Below are positions 12,716-22,839 of a DNA stretch of 64,000 nt, piece after piece. The notes below the pieces were generated by a model. The model saw only the letters and a program-made list of their open reading frames with translations, did no database searches and was not told the origin of the DNA. A program made the translations under genes and the position numbers. Origin of the DNA: an uncultured beta proteobacterium (GTDB taxonomy: Bacteria; Pseudomonadota; Gammaproteobacteria; Burkholderiales; Burkholderiaceae_C); NCBI GenBank assembly GCA_903845935.1, contig CAIMZI010000037.1, positions 1 through 64,000 on the forward strand, written 5' to 3'. The number at the start of each line of letters is the position of its first letter. The stretch's first letter is position 1.

Positions 12716-15700
12716 CGCCGGCTCCCTGACGTGTTTGAACCAGCGGCTGGTTGGCACTGTCCGTGCCCTGCTGCGGATAGGCCGCAGACTTGCTCTGGAA
12801 ACGCAAGGCCGGTCCTTTTTCCGTCTCTACCGATCGCACCTCGCCCTGGGTACGGCGGGCCTTGACCTGCTCCAGCACCAGGTTGGAACAGCTACCCTCA
12901 ATAAAGTCGGCCCGGTGCAGCTCGCCGTTTTTCAGGTCAATGAACAGGCTGTTGGCGTCTCCCAGGTTGCGGTTGCTGCTGGTGGTCAGGCGTGCGCCCT
13001 TGGGCAGGGTGCTGGGGTCTGCCGTCAGCACATGGCTGCGCGGCGCGATGCCACAGCGGCTGTATTTTCCCTCCACATCGCTGACCATGTAGTAGCCGTC
13101 TTCAAAATACAGACGCACACCGGGAATACCCAGTTCTTCCGGCTCCTGCACGTGGTTGTTGTTGCAGTCCACAAAGATCTTGCCCAGCACACAGGCCTCG
13201 TCGGTGAACACGCCACCGCTGACCTCCACCTTGTACTGGCCTTGATTGGACTGCACGCTCAACGTGATGGGCTGCAGCGTCGCCGGGTCCAGGCAACCTG
13301 CTGCCTGGCTGCAACCAATGGCGCGAGCGGTATTGATGCCATTGCCCTGTGCCGCACCCACACCCACACGCACGCGGTACTGCAGCTTGATAAGCTGTGG
13401 CGCCGTGCCTGTCGCGACACCGATGCCGCGCAAGCTGCCCAGGTTAAAGCCCAGCACCGGGCCCAAGCCACCCATGGGATTGGGGGCGGACACACCGTTG
13501 ATTTGCACCGTGCCGCGTATGAAGGTAAAGCCTGGGGGCAAGCGGTCACGCACCGTCACCTGCGGCAGGATGCCTGAGGCATTGAGCCGAACCTCCACCG
13601 TGTAGCGCACCGAGTCGCCAATCTGGGCGATGCGCCTATCGGCCGTCTTGCTCAACACAAAACCGCTGCCCGAGAGCGGGTCCAGGGGAATGTGGTTGTT
13701 GACCACATTGGCCGAATCCGCTGACAGCACAAAGCTGCTGTAGTACTGCGTCGTAGCCTGGTTGCTGGTGGCCAGCCCGGAGCTACTGGACGGGCAAGCG
13801 GCTGGCACATGCAGCGTGGCGCTCGTCGCCGGCGCCGCATCGCTGGTTTGCACCAATGCCGGTGCTGGTGTGGAACCCACCGTGAGTGCCGTGGTGCAAA
13901 CCGGGATCAGCGCCGAGGGCTGGGTGGAATAACCAGCAGGGTAGCTGCTGATGCTCAGCGTGTATTGCCCGGCAGGCGCTGTGGCATTCAACAGAAACTG
14001 GTAGAGCCCGTCAATTTGCGTAGTGAAGTTGGCCTGTCCACTTACCAGATCGGTGGCCGGTACAAAGTTGAAGGGGCCGCTGATGGTGACCACGGCACCG
14101 GCCACCGGTTGGCGCGTCACGGCGTCATACACCACACCGGCCGGGTCCAGCGGCAGGCTTTGCTGAACCGTCGTGGTGCCCGAGGTCAGCGTCAGATTGG
14201 ACAGGGTGCCGTCACCGACCACGGCACCAGCCGGGTTGGCGCCAGTGCGCAAGCCTGCGCCGTCTGTGCTACCTGCGGCCACACCGCTCACAAAGGTGGC
14301 ACCGGTTTCATTGGGCACGGCCTTGCCCCAAATCTGGTTGGTGGTCGGGTTGCGAAAGCGCAGCTGATAGCCACTACCCGGAGCCAGATTGCCCAGGGTG
14401 TAGCTGCCATCTGAGAGTGTGGTGGTGCTACCCACCAGCGCACCGCCGAGCAAAAGCTCCACGGTCCAGCCGCCCTGTCCCACGTCGGTGGCAGAGCCGA
14501 CAGTAAATTTGCCGTCATGGTTCTTGTCCAGCCAGACATGGCCGGTGACCGCCGCAGAGCTGGCAACCACCACATCATCGGTGGCGGTGTTGTTGTAGCT
14601 CAAGGCCACCGGCTCACCTCCGCCAGAGATGACTGCGGTATTGGTCAGTATCTGGCCATTCAAACCGCTGGCCACAGCCACACGGGCGCGAATGGTCTGA
14701 CCGGTGGCACCGGCGGCAATCACATCCATCGAGGTGCAGGTGAAGCTGCTGGCGCCCACCGCACCACTACAGGTCCAGCCGTTGCCCGTGGCCAACTGGG
14801 CCAGGGTAATGCCGGCTGGCAGCGTGTCGACGATGCTGATCTGACCGGCGCTGGGCCGGGTGCCCACATTGCCGGGCGTGATGGTGTAGTAAGCGCTGGA
14901 GCTGCCTGCCGCAAAACTCGACGGGCTATGGGTTTTTGCAATCGTCAAGTCCGGCGCTGGCCCTGTAATCACGGCAAAGTTATTGTTTGCTGACACTATA
15001 TTGAGCGCCATGAGGTTGATGCCTGCTATGGCTGCTGGAGACACCGTCGCTGCTGTAGCCGTACCCCCGGTACTGCCGACACTGCTAATGCCATTGCTGG
15101 TGCCCGGCGGGACCGTTGGCAGGGTAACGGTGTAAGCAGCGGCACTAGACTCGGGCAAGCCGGTGAAGCTATAGCTTCCGTCTGCGACCGTGCTCACACT
15201 GCGGGACACGGCATTGCCATTGGCGTCCAGGCCCGTCAGGTTGAGGGTTTGTGCCACCAACCCGTAGTCACCACCATCCAACAAACCGTTGTTGTTGAAG
15301 TCCAGAAACACACGACCGGACAGCGTGCGTCCATTCGGGATTTCTGCAAAATTGTTGCCGGTCGCTGCTGTGGCAGGGGGCAGCATGATGCTGCCAATCA
15401 GGCTGGGCAAGGTGGTAACCGACGTGACGCTTCCCGCAGTGCCGCCATGGCCCACTGCACCGGCAATGGTGAATCCGTTCGAGGTACCGGCAGGCTGGTT
15501 GGGCTCACGCACGGTGTAGGTACCAGGCTGCAGGCCGCTGAAGGTGTAGCTGCCCTGGCCGTCGGTCGTAGTGCTTTTCACCACGTTGTTGCCGCTGTCC
15601 AGCAAATCCAAGGCGACGCCGACAATTCCCACATCAACGCCGTCTTGCACGCCGTTGTTGTTCTGGTCCAAAAACACCAGACCAGAGATGGACGACAACA

Positions 15701-18700
15701 CCACTTCTGCGAAGTTGTTGTTCGCCGATCCACTCACGCCACCGGTAACGGGATCAGCGCCCAGGACGATGTTGGCCACCTGGCTGGGGGTGGTTTGCAA
15801 ATCGGATGCCGTCCCGGGCGTACCGGTACTAGACGAAATGATGCTGATGAACCCGGCCGTGGTGATGCCATTGACCGTACCCGCAGGCTGCGTGGGTTCA
15901 CACACCGAATAGGTACCGGCGTTCAAGCCCGAGAACAGATAGTTCCCCAGGGCATCGGTGCTGGCCGCGTTGGTCAAACCGGTTTGCGCCACCAGGGGTG
16001 CGGAGCAATTGGCGCCGCCGTGCAATTCAATCGATACGCCGGAAAGCGGGCTGTCGATACCTTGTTCAAACGTGCCATTTGGCGTCACGTTGTTGTCCTG
16101 AAAAACCTTGCCGGACACATAGCCCAGGGTGCTGATCACCAGGGGCGCATTGGCCGGCTGCTGGTTGCGGCCAAAGTCGGTGACCAGGCTGCCCGCAGGA
16201 ATGTTGTTGTTGTAGTTACCCGGTGTGGTGCCGGTGACGTCCACGCTGATGGTGCAACCGCCAGCCGGAATGGTGGCAGCGCTAGCATAGCTGACCGTGG
16301 TCGCACCGGCTGCGGCGGTGACCGCGTCCGTGGGCAAGCCCACACCCGTGCCCGGACAGGTCGTTACCACATGCGGCGCTGCCGCGATGACAATGGCGCC
16401 CGGCGCGGTGGGCAAGGTATCGGTAAACACCGAAGTCAGTGTCAAAGGCCCGGTGTTGCTATTGCCAAGCACGATGGTCAATGTGGACTTGGCGTTGGGC
16501 GCAATCACGCTGGGGCTGAACTGCTTGGCCACCGTGGGTGGAGTAGAGACAAGCAACTTAGCGCTGGTCGGTTCTTCATTGCTCACACCTTCAAAGGTGC
16601 TGACTGCACCGGCGGCAATGCTGTTGGTGTAGCTGCCCGAGATGTTGCTCAGCACATTGACCGTGACCCTGCAACTGGCGTTAGCCGGGATGGTGGCGCC
16701 AGACAGGCGGATGCTGGTGCCCGAGGGGCTGGCACTGAGCGTGCCGCCGCAGGTGCCGGCCGCATCCGGGCTGGTGGACAACACCAGATTGGTTGGCAGC
16801 GTGTCGGTAAAAGCGGTCTGGGTCAGGTCGGTGGCATTGGGGTTGGTGAGCTGAATGCTCATGACAGCCGGCATACCTGGGCCCTTGGTATCGGTGCCCG
16901 TGGTGAACGGTGTCGGATTACCGGCATCCAGGGTCCAATTGCTAAAGGCCTTGTGGATAAGCAGCGGCATTTTGGCCCTCAGGGTGTCACTGGTGGGCAG
17001 GGTGTTGGTCACCGGTGCACCACCGACGATGGCGCTGATGGCGCTGGCTGGAATGGTGTTGAGGTAATCGCCCGCCGCATCCACCAGTACGTCAATTTCT
17101 GCGTAGCAAGTAGCCGCCAAACCACCGGAGGCGGCGAACATGCGTGCGCCCGATAGCTGCACAGAACCAGACGTGGGTGCCGTCACCGTGGCGCCAGCGC
17201 AATTTGTGAAAGGGGCGGCGCCCACCGGCACCGTCACATGCAACGGCAGGTTGTCGGTCACCGACAGGTTGGTCACCGGCTGAGCGGTAGGGTTATAAAA
17301 CGTGATGCGCAAGCGCGAGCGCCCTCCCGGCTTAACCAGATTCGGTGTGAACTTTTTGGTAATGCCCACATTGCTTTGCGTGGTCAGACTGGTGGAGGCC
17401 TGGCCGCTATTGCTCATGCCCTGGTCGGTCAGCACCGCATTGGCAGGAATAAAGTTGGTAATGCCTCCGACCGCGGTGGATGTGACATTAACGGTTACGG
17501 TACAGGTCGCACCCGCCGCCAGCGAAGCGCCGCTCAGCGCCACCGAACGGGCACCTGCCACGGCCGTGACCACGCCACCCGGGCAGGTGGTGGACGCTGC
17601 AGGCGCAGGTGCCACCACCATGCCGTTGGCGGCCGCGCCAGCCGTGCCGTTAGCGGTGAAAAAGTCGCTCAGGCGCAGATTGGTCACCGCCACTATGCCG
17701 TTGGTTACCGTGATAGTCAGTTGGCTGACTTCACCCGGAAAAATCAAGCTGCTTGGATTGGTGGCCTTGGCCACCGCCAGATTCGTGGGGTCGCTGTAGT
17801 TCAGCACGCCGACCACCGCCGACTGGTTGCTGATGCCGCCGTTGGCAGTAATCTTGCCCGGGGCCAGGGTGTTGGTCCAGTTGGCGGTTCCGGTGGCGAT
17901 GACATCAAACACTAGGTCACAGGTGGCGTTGCCCGCAATCGTTGCGCCACCGATAGCGAAGTTATTGCTGCCCGCCACCGCCGTGATGGTGCTGGCGCCG
18001 CTACAGCTGGTGTAGGCATTGGCCGGTGTGCCCACCAGCATGCCGGTGGGCAGGGCGTCGGTCACGCCGACACCGGTGAGCGCCAGCGCGCCGGCATTGG
18101 CCAGACGAATGGTGACGGTGGAGCGCCCGCCGGAAGACACCGCGCTCGGGCTGAAGGTCTTGCTGCAACTGGTGCCGCTGCACAGCGCGGAGTTGAAGGT
18201 AATGGTGGCGTTTGCCGTGACCGGGCCGGCCAGGGCGCTACTGCCATTCGCGTAGATCTGGGTGCCTGTAACCGAGGCGGGGGTGGGCAGGCCCGCCGTG
18301 TCGGTGTAGACACCGGCCGCGGCAACCACATCCACCTGCAAGGTACAGCTGCCGGCGGCACCGGTGCCCGATCCGGCGCGCGCCGGTATCGTGGCGCCAT
18401 TGAGTTGCAGCGAGGTGCTGCCCGCCACGGCCGTGATGACCGGAGTGCCACCGCAGGTGGTGGCCGCATTGGCCGGCGTGGCCACTCGCATCTGGCCGCC
18501 ACCCGGCGCTTGCGGCAGGTTCTGGCTGACGGCCACGCTGGTCAGCGCATTGACCGACAGGTTGCTCATGGTGATGGTCATGCGGGTGATGACACCCTCA
18601 TTGAGCGGGCCGGCCGGGCTGTAGCCCTTGCTCACGGTCAGCACGGCGGCCAGTGTCCCCGTGGTCGTATTGCTTGGCAGGCCGTTGCAGGTCTGGGTTC

Positions 18701-20504
18701 CGTAGATACACACGGTATTCTTGTCCAGCAGGTTTGTGTACGGCGATGCCGTCACATCGGTACCGGTCATGGCCCAGAAGGTGACGACGCAAGCGCCGGG
18801 TGTGAAGTCAGCGCTGCGTTGCGGCACGGTGTTAATCGTCATCTGGGCACGCAAGGCGCCCAGCGCACTGACTGCCGTCAAGTTGCCGCAGGCGGCCGTC
18901 ACGGTCGGCGTGTAGTTCACACCGTTGAGGGTGCCGGTGAGAAAGGTCTGCCCTTGAGTTAGTGCGTCGTCAATCGTCACCAGGTCCATATTGCCTGCCG
19001 ACCAGTTCTGTACTGTCACCTGGTACTGCACCGCGCTACCCGCAGCAGCATTATTGGGCGTGGGGCCGGCCTTGCTGACGTTAAAGGTGTCGTAAATGGT
19101 GACACTGGCGGAGACCGCTTGACTGACAATGGCCGCATTGCCCACGCTCACCGCACCAGCGGCCAGAATGTTGTAAAAGGCTTGTGGCGTATTGGCGGCG
19201 GCCAGGTTGCCGCGGAAGGTGATGGTCACCACGCAGGAGCCGTTGGCCGGGACAATGCCGTTGGCAAGAGATACCCCTTCGTTGACCCCGGTGGTCGTCA
19301 GGGTGCCACCACAGCTGTTGGTGGTGCTCTGCACCGTCAGGCCGAAGGCACCCCCGTTGATGTTGTCGATTTGGGCATCCGTAAAAGACGCCGTCAGATT
19401 GGCAGCGCCGTTGTTGGTCAGGGTGATGGTGAAAATGCCATCGGAGCCCGCCGCCAAGGTCGAATGATTGACTGTTTTTGCCACCGCCAGGGGCGAGCGC
19501 ACAGTGAACTGCTGGGTCGCATCGGCCGCCGCGGGCAAGCCCACATCCGTGACAAATTGCGTGCTGGCGTTGATGGTGTTGGTCGGGGAGACGCTGTAGG
19601 CGCCGCCGGTGTGGTTGGCTTCCACCGTCACCGTAATGGTGCAGGTGCCATTGGCGGCCAGGGTGCCTGCTGTGGCGTTGACCGTCGTGTCGCCGGCCGC
19701 CGGGTTGAAGGTGGGGGCCGTGCCGCCGGCGCTGCAGACGGCGGTGGCGGCCGGCACGGCTGCCACTTTGATCACCCCTTGCACCGCCGCAGCGGGCAAG
19801 GCATTGGGATTGTTCTGCGACGGGAACACGTCGGTAATGCCAACGCCGGTCAAGGCGACCGGGTTGGGATTGGTGATGGTGAGGGTCAGCGTGGTGCTGG
19901 CGCCGCCCAATGTCAGCGTGGTGCTGGCAAAGGTCTTGGCGATGGTGGGCTTGCTCAGCGCCCGGACGTTGATGCTCTGACTCACACTGCCCACATTGGC
20001 CAGGGCGCTGCCGTCGGTACCGATGACCTCGCCGCTGGCGATGGTGTAGGCATAGGTAACGGCGCTGCCGGTGTTGGTGCCCGCAGTCACCGGAATGTCG
20101 ATGACGCAACTGCCTTCGGTGGCACCCGACTTGGCCGGAATACTGGCGCCGGCCAGTGCAATGCCTTGCCCGTTGAGGGTTGCGGTGACGGTGCCGGTAG
20201 TGGCCACGGCGCCGTTGCCGTCGATACAACTGTAGACCGCTGTGCCGCTGACCTTGAGCCCGTTGGGCAAGGTGCCGGGCAGGGTGTTGTTGAAGGCGAC
20301 CCCGGTAATAGCGCTGGCGCTGTTACTGTTTGAAAGCGTGATGCGCAGGGTGGTGGTTTCACCCGGATAGATATCCGTGGGCGCGGTGGGCGCCAGCGTG
20401 ACCGATGCCCCCAGTGACGCCCAAGCCATGGGCGAAACGAGCAGTGCGCACACACCGATTGCCTTGCGCAAATGCCGCAAGCCAACTACTTTTAATAGTT
20501 TCAT
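12705..20504 (-). CDS. giant DUF11/SdrD-like repeat surface protein
   Basis: A 2599-residue secreted protein. A signal peptide (residues 1-30, cleavage near PMAWA-S) is followed by about ten to eleven DUF11-type beta-sandwich repeats of 110-140 residues, each with motifs like KxFxPxxxxxGxxSxLxIxxxN, TDxLP and GxCxxxV. Three SdrD B-like domains follow, near 1463-1715 and 1721-1845 (FLDxNNNGxxDG calcium-loop motifs). Next come another DUF11 unit, a fourth SdrD-like domain (near 1978), a carboxypeptidase-regulatory-like fold and a last DUF11. The C-terminal module contains CVLGKIFVDCNNN and ends without a sortase or membrane anchor. Many repeats carry a cysteine pair that could form disulfides in the periplasm or outside the cell. 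It is the first gene of a three-gene operon with the outer-membrane barrel and OmpA genes. Its role is unknown; adhesin or surface-layer function is inferred. Confidence 0.85.
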   Translation of the reverse strand: MKLLKVVGLRHLRKAIGVCALLVSPMAWASLGASVTLAPTAPTDIYPGETTTLRITLSNSNSASAITGVAFNNTLPGTLPNGLKVSGTAVYSCIDGNGAVATTGTVTATLNGQGIALAGASIPAKSGATEGSCVIDIPVTAGTNTGSAVTYAYTIASGEVIGTDGSALANVGSVSQSINVRALSKPTIAKTFASTTLTLGGASTTLTLTITNPNPVALTGVGITDVFPSQNNPNALPAAAVQGVIKVAAVPAATAVCSAGGTAPTFNPAAGDTTVNATAGTLAANGTCTITVTVEANHTGGAYSVSPTNTINASTQFVTDVGLPAAADATQQFTVRSPLAVAKTVNHSTLAAGSDGIFTITLTNNGAANLTASFTDAQIDNINGGAFGLTVQSTTNSCGGTLTTTGVNEGVSLANGIVPANGSCVVTITFRGNLAAANTPQAFYNILAAGAVSVGNAAIVSQAVSASVTIYDTFNVSKAGPTPNNAAAGSAVQYQVTVQNWSAGNMDLVTIDDALTQGQTFLTGTLNGVNYTPTVTAACGNLTAVSALGALRAQMTINTVPQRSADFTPGACVVTFWAMTGTDVTASPYTNLLDKNTVCIYGTQTCNGLPSNTTTGTLAAVLTVSKGYSPAGPLNEGVITRMTITMSNLSVNALTSVAVSQNLPQAPGGGQMRVATPANAATTCGGTPVITAVAGSTSLQLNGATIPARAGSGTGAAGSCTLQVDVVAAAGVYTDTAGLPTPASVTGTQIYANGSSALAGPVTANATITFNSALCSGTSCSKTFSPSAVSSGGRSTVTIRLANAGALALTGVGVTDALPTGMLVGTPANAYTSCSGASTITAVAGSNNFAIGGATIAGNATCDLVFDVIATGTANWTNTLAPGKITANGGISNQSAVVGVLNYSDPTNLAVAKATNPSSLIFPGEVSQLTITVTNGIVAVTNLRLSDFFTANGTAGAAANGMVVAPAPAASTTCPGGVVTAVAGARSVALSGASLAAGATCTVTVNVTSTAVGGITNFIPANAVLTDQGMSNSGQASTSLTTQSNVGITKKFTPNLVKPGGRSRLRITFYNPTAQPVTNLSVTDNLPLHVTVPVGAAPFTNCAGATVTAPTSGSVQLSGARMFAASGGLAATCYAEIDVLVDAAGDYLNTIPASAISAIVGGAPVTNTLPTSDTLRAKMPLLIHKAFSNWTLDAGNPTPFTTGTDTKGPGMPAVMSIQLTNPNATDLTQTAFTDTLPTNLVLSTSPDAAGTCGGTLSASPSGTSIRLSGATIPANASCRVTVNVLSNISGSYTNSIAAGAVSTFEGVSNEEPTSAKLLVSTPPTVAKQFSPSVIAPNAKSTLTIVLGNSNTGPLTLTSVFTDTLPTAPGAIVIAAAPHVVTTCPGTGVGLPTDAVTAAAGATTVSYASAATIPAGGCTISVDVTGTTPGNYNNNIPAGSLVTDFGRNQQPANAPLVISTLGYVSGKVFQDNNVTPNGTFEQGIDSPLSGVSIELHGGANCSAPLVAQTGLTNAASTDALGNYLFSGLNAGTYSVCEPTQPAGTVNGITTAGFISIISSSTGTPGTASDLQTTPSQVANIVLGADPVTGGVSGSANNNFAEVVLSSISGLVFLDQNNNGVQDGVDVGIVGVALDLLDSGNNVVKSTTTDGQGSYTFSGLQPGTYTVREPNQPAGTSNGFTIAGAVGHGGTAGSVTSVTTLPSLIGSIMLPPATAATGNNFAEIPNGRTLSGRVFLDFNNNGLLDGGDYGLVAQTLNLTGLDANGNAVSRSVSTVADGSYSFTGLPESSAAAYTVTLPTVPPGTSNGISSVGSTGGTATAATVSPAAIAGINLMALNIVSANNNFAVITGPAPDLTIAKTHSPSSFAAGSSSAYYTITPGNVGTRPSAGQISIVDTLPAGITLAQLATGNGWTCSGAVGASSFTCTSMDVIAAGATGQTIRARVAVASGLNGQILTNTAVISGGGEPVALSYNNTATDDVVVASSAAVTGHVWLDKNHDGKFTVGSATDVGQGGWTVELLLGGALVGSTTTLSDGSYTLGNLAPGSGYQLRFRNPTTNQIWGKAVPNETGATFVSGVAAGSTDGAGLRTGANPAGAVVGDGTLSNLTLTSGTTTVQQSLPLDPAGVVYDAVTRQPVAGAVVTISGPFNFVPATDLVSGQANFTTQIDGLYQFLLNATAPAGQYTLSISSYPAGYSTQPSALIPVCTTALTVGSTPAPALVQTSDAAPATSATLHVPAACPSSSSGLATSNQATTQYYSSFVLSADSANVVNNHIPLDPLSGSGFVLSKTADRRIAQIGDSVRYTVEVRLNASGILPQVTVRDRLPPGFTFIRGTVQINGVSAPNPMGGLGPVLGFNLGSLRGIGVATGTAPQLIKLQYRVRVGVGAAQGNGINTARAIGCSQAAGCLDPATLQPITLSVQSNQGQYKVEVSGGVFTDEACVLGKIFVDCNNNHVQEPEELGIPGVRLYFEDGYYMVSDVEGKYSRCGIAPRSHVLTADPSTLPKGARLTTSSNRNLGDANSLFIDLKNGELHRADFIEGSCSNLVLEQVKARRTQGEVRSVETEKGPALRFQSKSAAYPQQGTDSANQPLVQTRQGAGDAR

Positions 20505-20868
20505 ATTTATATTCTGGCGAGTTGATCACAGCCCCACTCGCCTCCACCGAACACTATGAAGCACAAGACCCAAACAAGTGTGTTTGCTATGAATATAAAA
20601 ACATTCTATTAGTGAAAAAATGAAATGGATTTAAATTAGTTAGCATATCTATCAGATTCATATAAATGTATATTCCAGTGTTCAAAATTATGAATATTTT
20701 CGCGCGGGGTGGACCCATAGCCGTGATCTAGACAACTCGCTACCCTGGTGGCTATGCTTCGCTCAAAGTCCTTACTTTTACTCCACAGGACATCGCAGCG
20801 TGCGGCTTGGACATAAACAGGCACGAGCCGATCGAACTGTGGTTTACTTTGCGCTTTATGCTTGCACC
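20505..20868. other. AT-rich divergent intergenic region
   Basis: These 364 bases separate the divergent giant repeat-protein gene and the monooxygenase gene. Positions 20530-20700 are strikingly AT-rich compared with the GC-rich surroundings. The region must hold the promoter of the surface operon, but I could not pick a convincing -35/-10 pair. The ribosome-binding site before ATG 20504 is also weak. No gene is supported within it. Confidence 0.5.
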
Positions 20869-22071
20869 ATGTCCGTACTTAATATTCCGGCTGCACAGAA
20901 CGCTTTGCATGAAGCCGATATTTCCTCCGCCCTTGACAAACTGGTTGCCCAATTGGCTGCAACTGCGGTGCTGCGTGATCAGCAGGGCGGCCATGCCGCG
21001 GCCGAGCGCCAGGCCATACGAGCCAGCGGCCTGCTAAATCTGGGAACGCCACGGGAATGGGGCGGCCTGGGTCTGCCGTGGAGCACGGTCTATCGGGTAG
21101 TGCGCAAATTAGCCCAGGTCGACAGCGCCCTGGCCCATGTGTTTGCCTTTCACCATTTGCAAATCGCCAGCATCCGCCTATTTGGCACGGCCGAGCAGGC
21201 CGAGCGCCTACTGAAGGAAACCGTTGCCGGCAATCTATTCTGGGGCAATGCCCTCAACCCGCTGGACAAACGCTCGCTGGCCACCGAGACGCCCACCGGC
21301 TTTGTCCTGCACGGCGACAAGAGCTATTGCTCGGGCTCGGTCGGCTCGGATCGCATGGTGGCGTCGGGCTGGCATGAGGCCAGCCAGAGCCTGGTGATTG
21401 CAGCGCTGCCAACCAGCCGCGCCGGTGTCACGGTGGTGGCTGACTGGGATGCGTTCGGCCAGCGCCAGACCGACAGCGGCACCGTGCGCTTTGAGCAGGT
21501 GAAAGTCGGCCATGACGAGGTGCTGACCTACCCCGGCACCGTGGTCACCCCCCTGCGCACACTGCGCACCCAGGTGGCGCAGCTGGTGCTTACCAATCTG
21601 TATTTGGGCATTGCGCAGGGCGCGTTTGAAGAAGCGCGTACCCAGATCCGGCACCATACGCGCCCCTCGATGTTTTCGACCGCCGCCACGGCGAGTCAGG
21701 ACCCCTATATCCAACACCGCTTTGCAGAACTCTGGCTACTTCTGCGACCGGCACTGCTGCTGGCCGATGACGCGGCCCAGCAGTTGGACCGTGCACTTCT
21801 GCAGGGCCAGTCATTAAGCGCAGAGCAGCGTGGCGAGGTCGCCATTGCGGTGAACGAGGCCAAGGTGCTGGCGCACCGCGCAGCCATGGAAGTTAGTTCG
21901 CAATTTTTTGAGTTAACCGGCGCCCGCGCGACCTCGCAAAAGCTAGGGCTGGATCGCTTTTGGCGCAATGCCCGCGTCCACACCCTGCACGATCCCGTGG
22001 ATTACAAGTACCGCGACATTGGCCGCTACCTGCTCGACGGCCAGTACCCAGAACCCACTTCCTATTCCTAA
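20869..22071 (+). CDS. acyl-CoA dehydrogenase-fold flavin monooxygenase, DszC/SfnC-like
   Basis: A 400-residue protein with the acyl-CoA dehydrogenase fold. The C-terminal signature ARVHTLHDPVDYKYRDIG is typical of DszC/SfnC-type FMNH2-dependent monooxygenases, which attack organosulfur compounds, rather than of true acyl-CoA dehydrogenases. The catalytic Glu of fatty-acid dehydrogenases is not apparent. It probably acts in the cytosol with a separate flavin reductase, none of which is adjacent. The start is ATG 20869; longer in-frame starts add residues unlike the family. The substrate is not predictable from sequence. Confidence 0.78.
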   Translation: MSVLNIPAAQNALHEADISSALDKLVAQLAATAVLRDQQGGHAAAERQAIRASGLLNLGTPREWGGLGLPWSTVYRVVRKLAQVDSALAHVFAFHHLQIASIRLFGTAEQAERLLKETVAGNLFWGNALNPLDKRSLATETPTGFVLHGDKSYCSGSVGSDRMVASGWHEASQSLVIAALPTSRAGVTVVADWDAFGQRQTDSGTVRFEQVKVGHDEVLTYPGTVVTPLRTLRTQVAQLVLTNLYLGIAQGAFEEARTQIRHHTRPSMFSTAATASQDPYIQHRFAELWLLLRPALLLADDAAQQLDRALLQGQSLSAEQRGEVAIAVNEAKVLAHRAAMEVSSQFFELTGARATSQKLGLDRFWRNARVHTLHDPVDYKYRDIGRYLLDGQYPEPTSYS

Positions 22072-22217
22072 AACCCCATATACCTCGGCAGCAAACTGAC
22101 AGCCCATCGGTAGAGTCGCAGTGAAAGCAGGGCTCGATACGCCTCTCTTAATCCGAGCTTCATCACCGCTTAAAGAAGCTGTCGCATACTTGTTTCATGT
22201 TAAAAAAGCAGTATTTT

Positions 22218-22787
22218 ATGAACCAACAACCAGCAAGCCATTACGACGCCCTTAGCCGCGCATTTCACTGGGTCACGGCCATCTCCGTGATGATTGCATT
22301 TATCCTCGGGCCCGGCGGCTTTGGCCGACTCATGCACAACGGGCTCGATCCTGCGAGCCGCCTTGATATTGTCTGGCACGAGAGCCTAGGCATTCTGGTG
22401 TTTGTGCTGACGCTGCTGCGCCTGGTCTGGCTGGGATTGCGTCCGGCAGCACCCCAGTTTGAAACCGATGGCTGGATGCCGCTGCTGTCCAAGCTGATGC
22501 ACCTGGCCCTGTGGGCACTGCTGTTGATCCTGCCCATCAGCGCGTTGCTGGCGTTAGGCAGCGAAGGTCATCCGCTGACCCTTTTGGGCGGTGTGCGTGT
22601 GGACCAGATGCCGCTGATTGCCAACTCCGCTATTGCAAAACTGACAAACTGGGGTGATGTCCATGGCCTGCTGGGCGATGTGCTGATCTGGCTGGCCGGT
22701 CTGCATGCAGTTGCCGCCATTTACCACCATGTGGCTCTAAAGGACGGTGTCCTCGCCTCCATGCTGCCAAAGAGGTGGGCGCTCTAA
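22218..22787 (+). CDS. cytochrome b561 family protein
   Basis: A 189-residue inner-membrane dihaem cytochrome with four hydrophobic helices. Histidines in suitable places are FHWVTA (helix 1), WHESLG (helix 2), LMHLALW (helix 3) and DVHGLLGD/GLHAVAAIYHH (helix 4). The family passes electrons from quinol, and E. coli CybB removes superoxide. The ribosome-binding site is weak at both ATG 22197 and ATG 22218; I prefer the latter because the family begins a few residues before YDALSRAFHW. A second family member is at 47617. Confidence 0.88.
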   Translation: MNQQPASHYDALSRAFHWVTAISVMIAFILGPGGFGRLMHNGLDPASRLDIVWHESLGILVFVLTLLRLVWLGLRPAAPQFETDGWMPLLSKLMHLALWALLLILPISALLALGSEGHPLTLLGGVRVDQMPLIANSAIAKLTNWGDVHGLLGDVLIWLAGLHAVAAIYHHVALKDGVLASMLPKRWAL

Positions 22788-22793
22788 GCGATG

Positions 22794-22814
22794 GACGCGG
22801 ACGCAAGCCGCGTC
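22794..22814. terminator. GC-rich hairpin between convergent genes
   Basis: A 7-bp perfect inverted repeat, GACGCGG-ACGCAAG-CCGCGTC, lies between the convergent cytochrome b561 and DUF2934 genes. It lacks a T-run, so terminator function is only suggested by its position. Confidence 0.35.
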
Positions 22815-22839
22815 TGTGCCGCGGGCCTGGCGACTGGGC

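Noticed and set aside
15249-17156. 635-codon open frame on the plus strand, inside the giant repeat gene
   Set aside because: It lies antisense to a protein with clear repeat domains. Its composition (His/Arg/Gly-rich, no family motif) is what an antisense reading of GC-rich repeats gives, and there is no ribosome-binding site.
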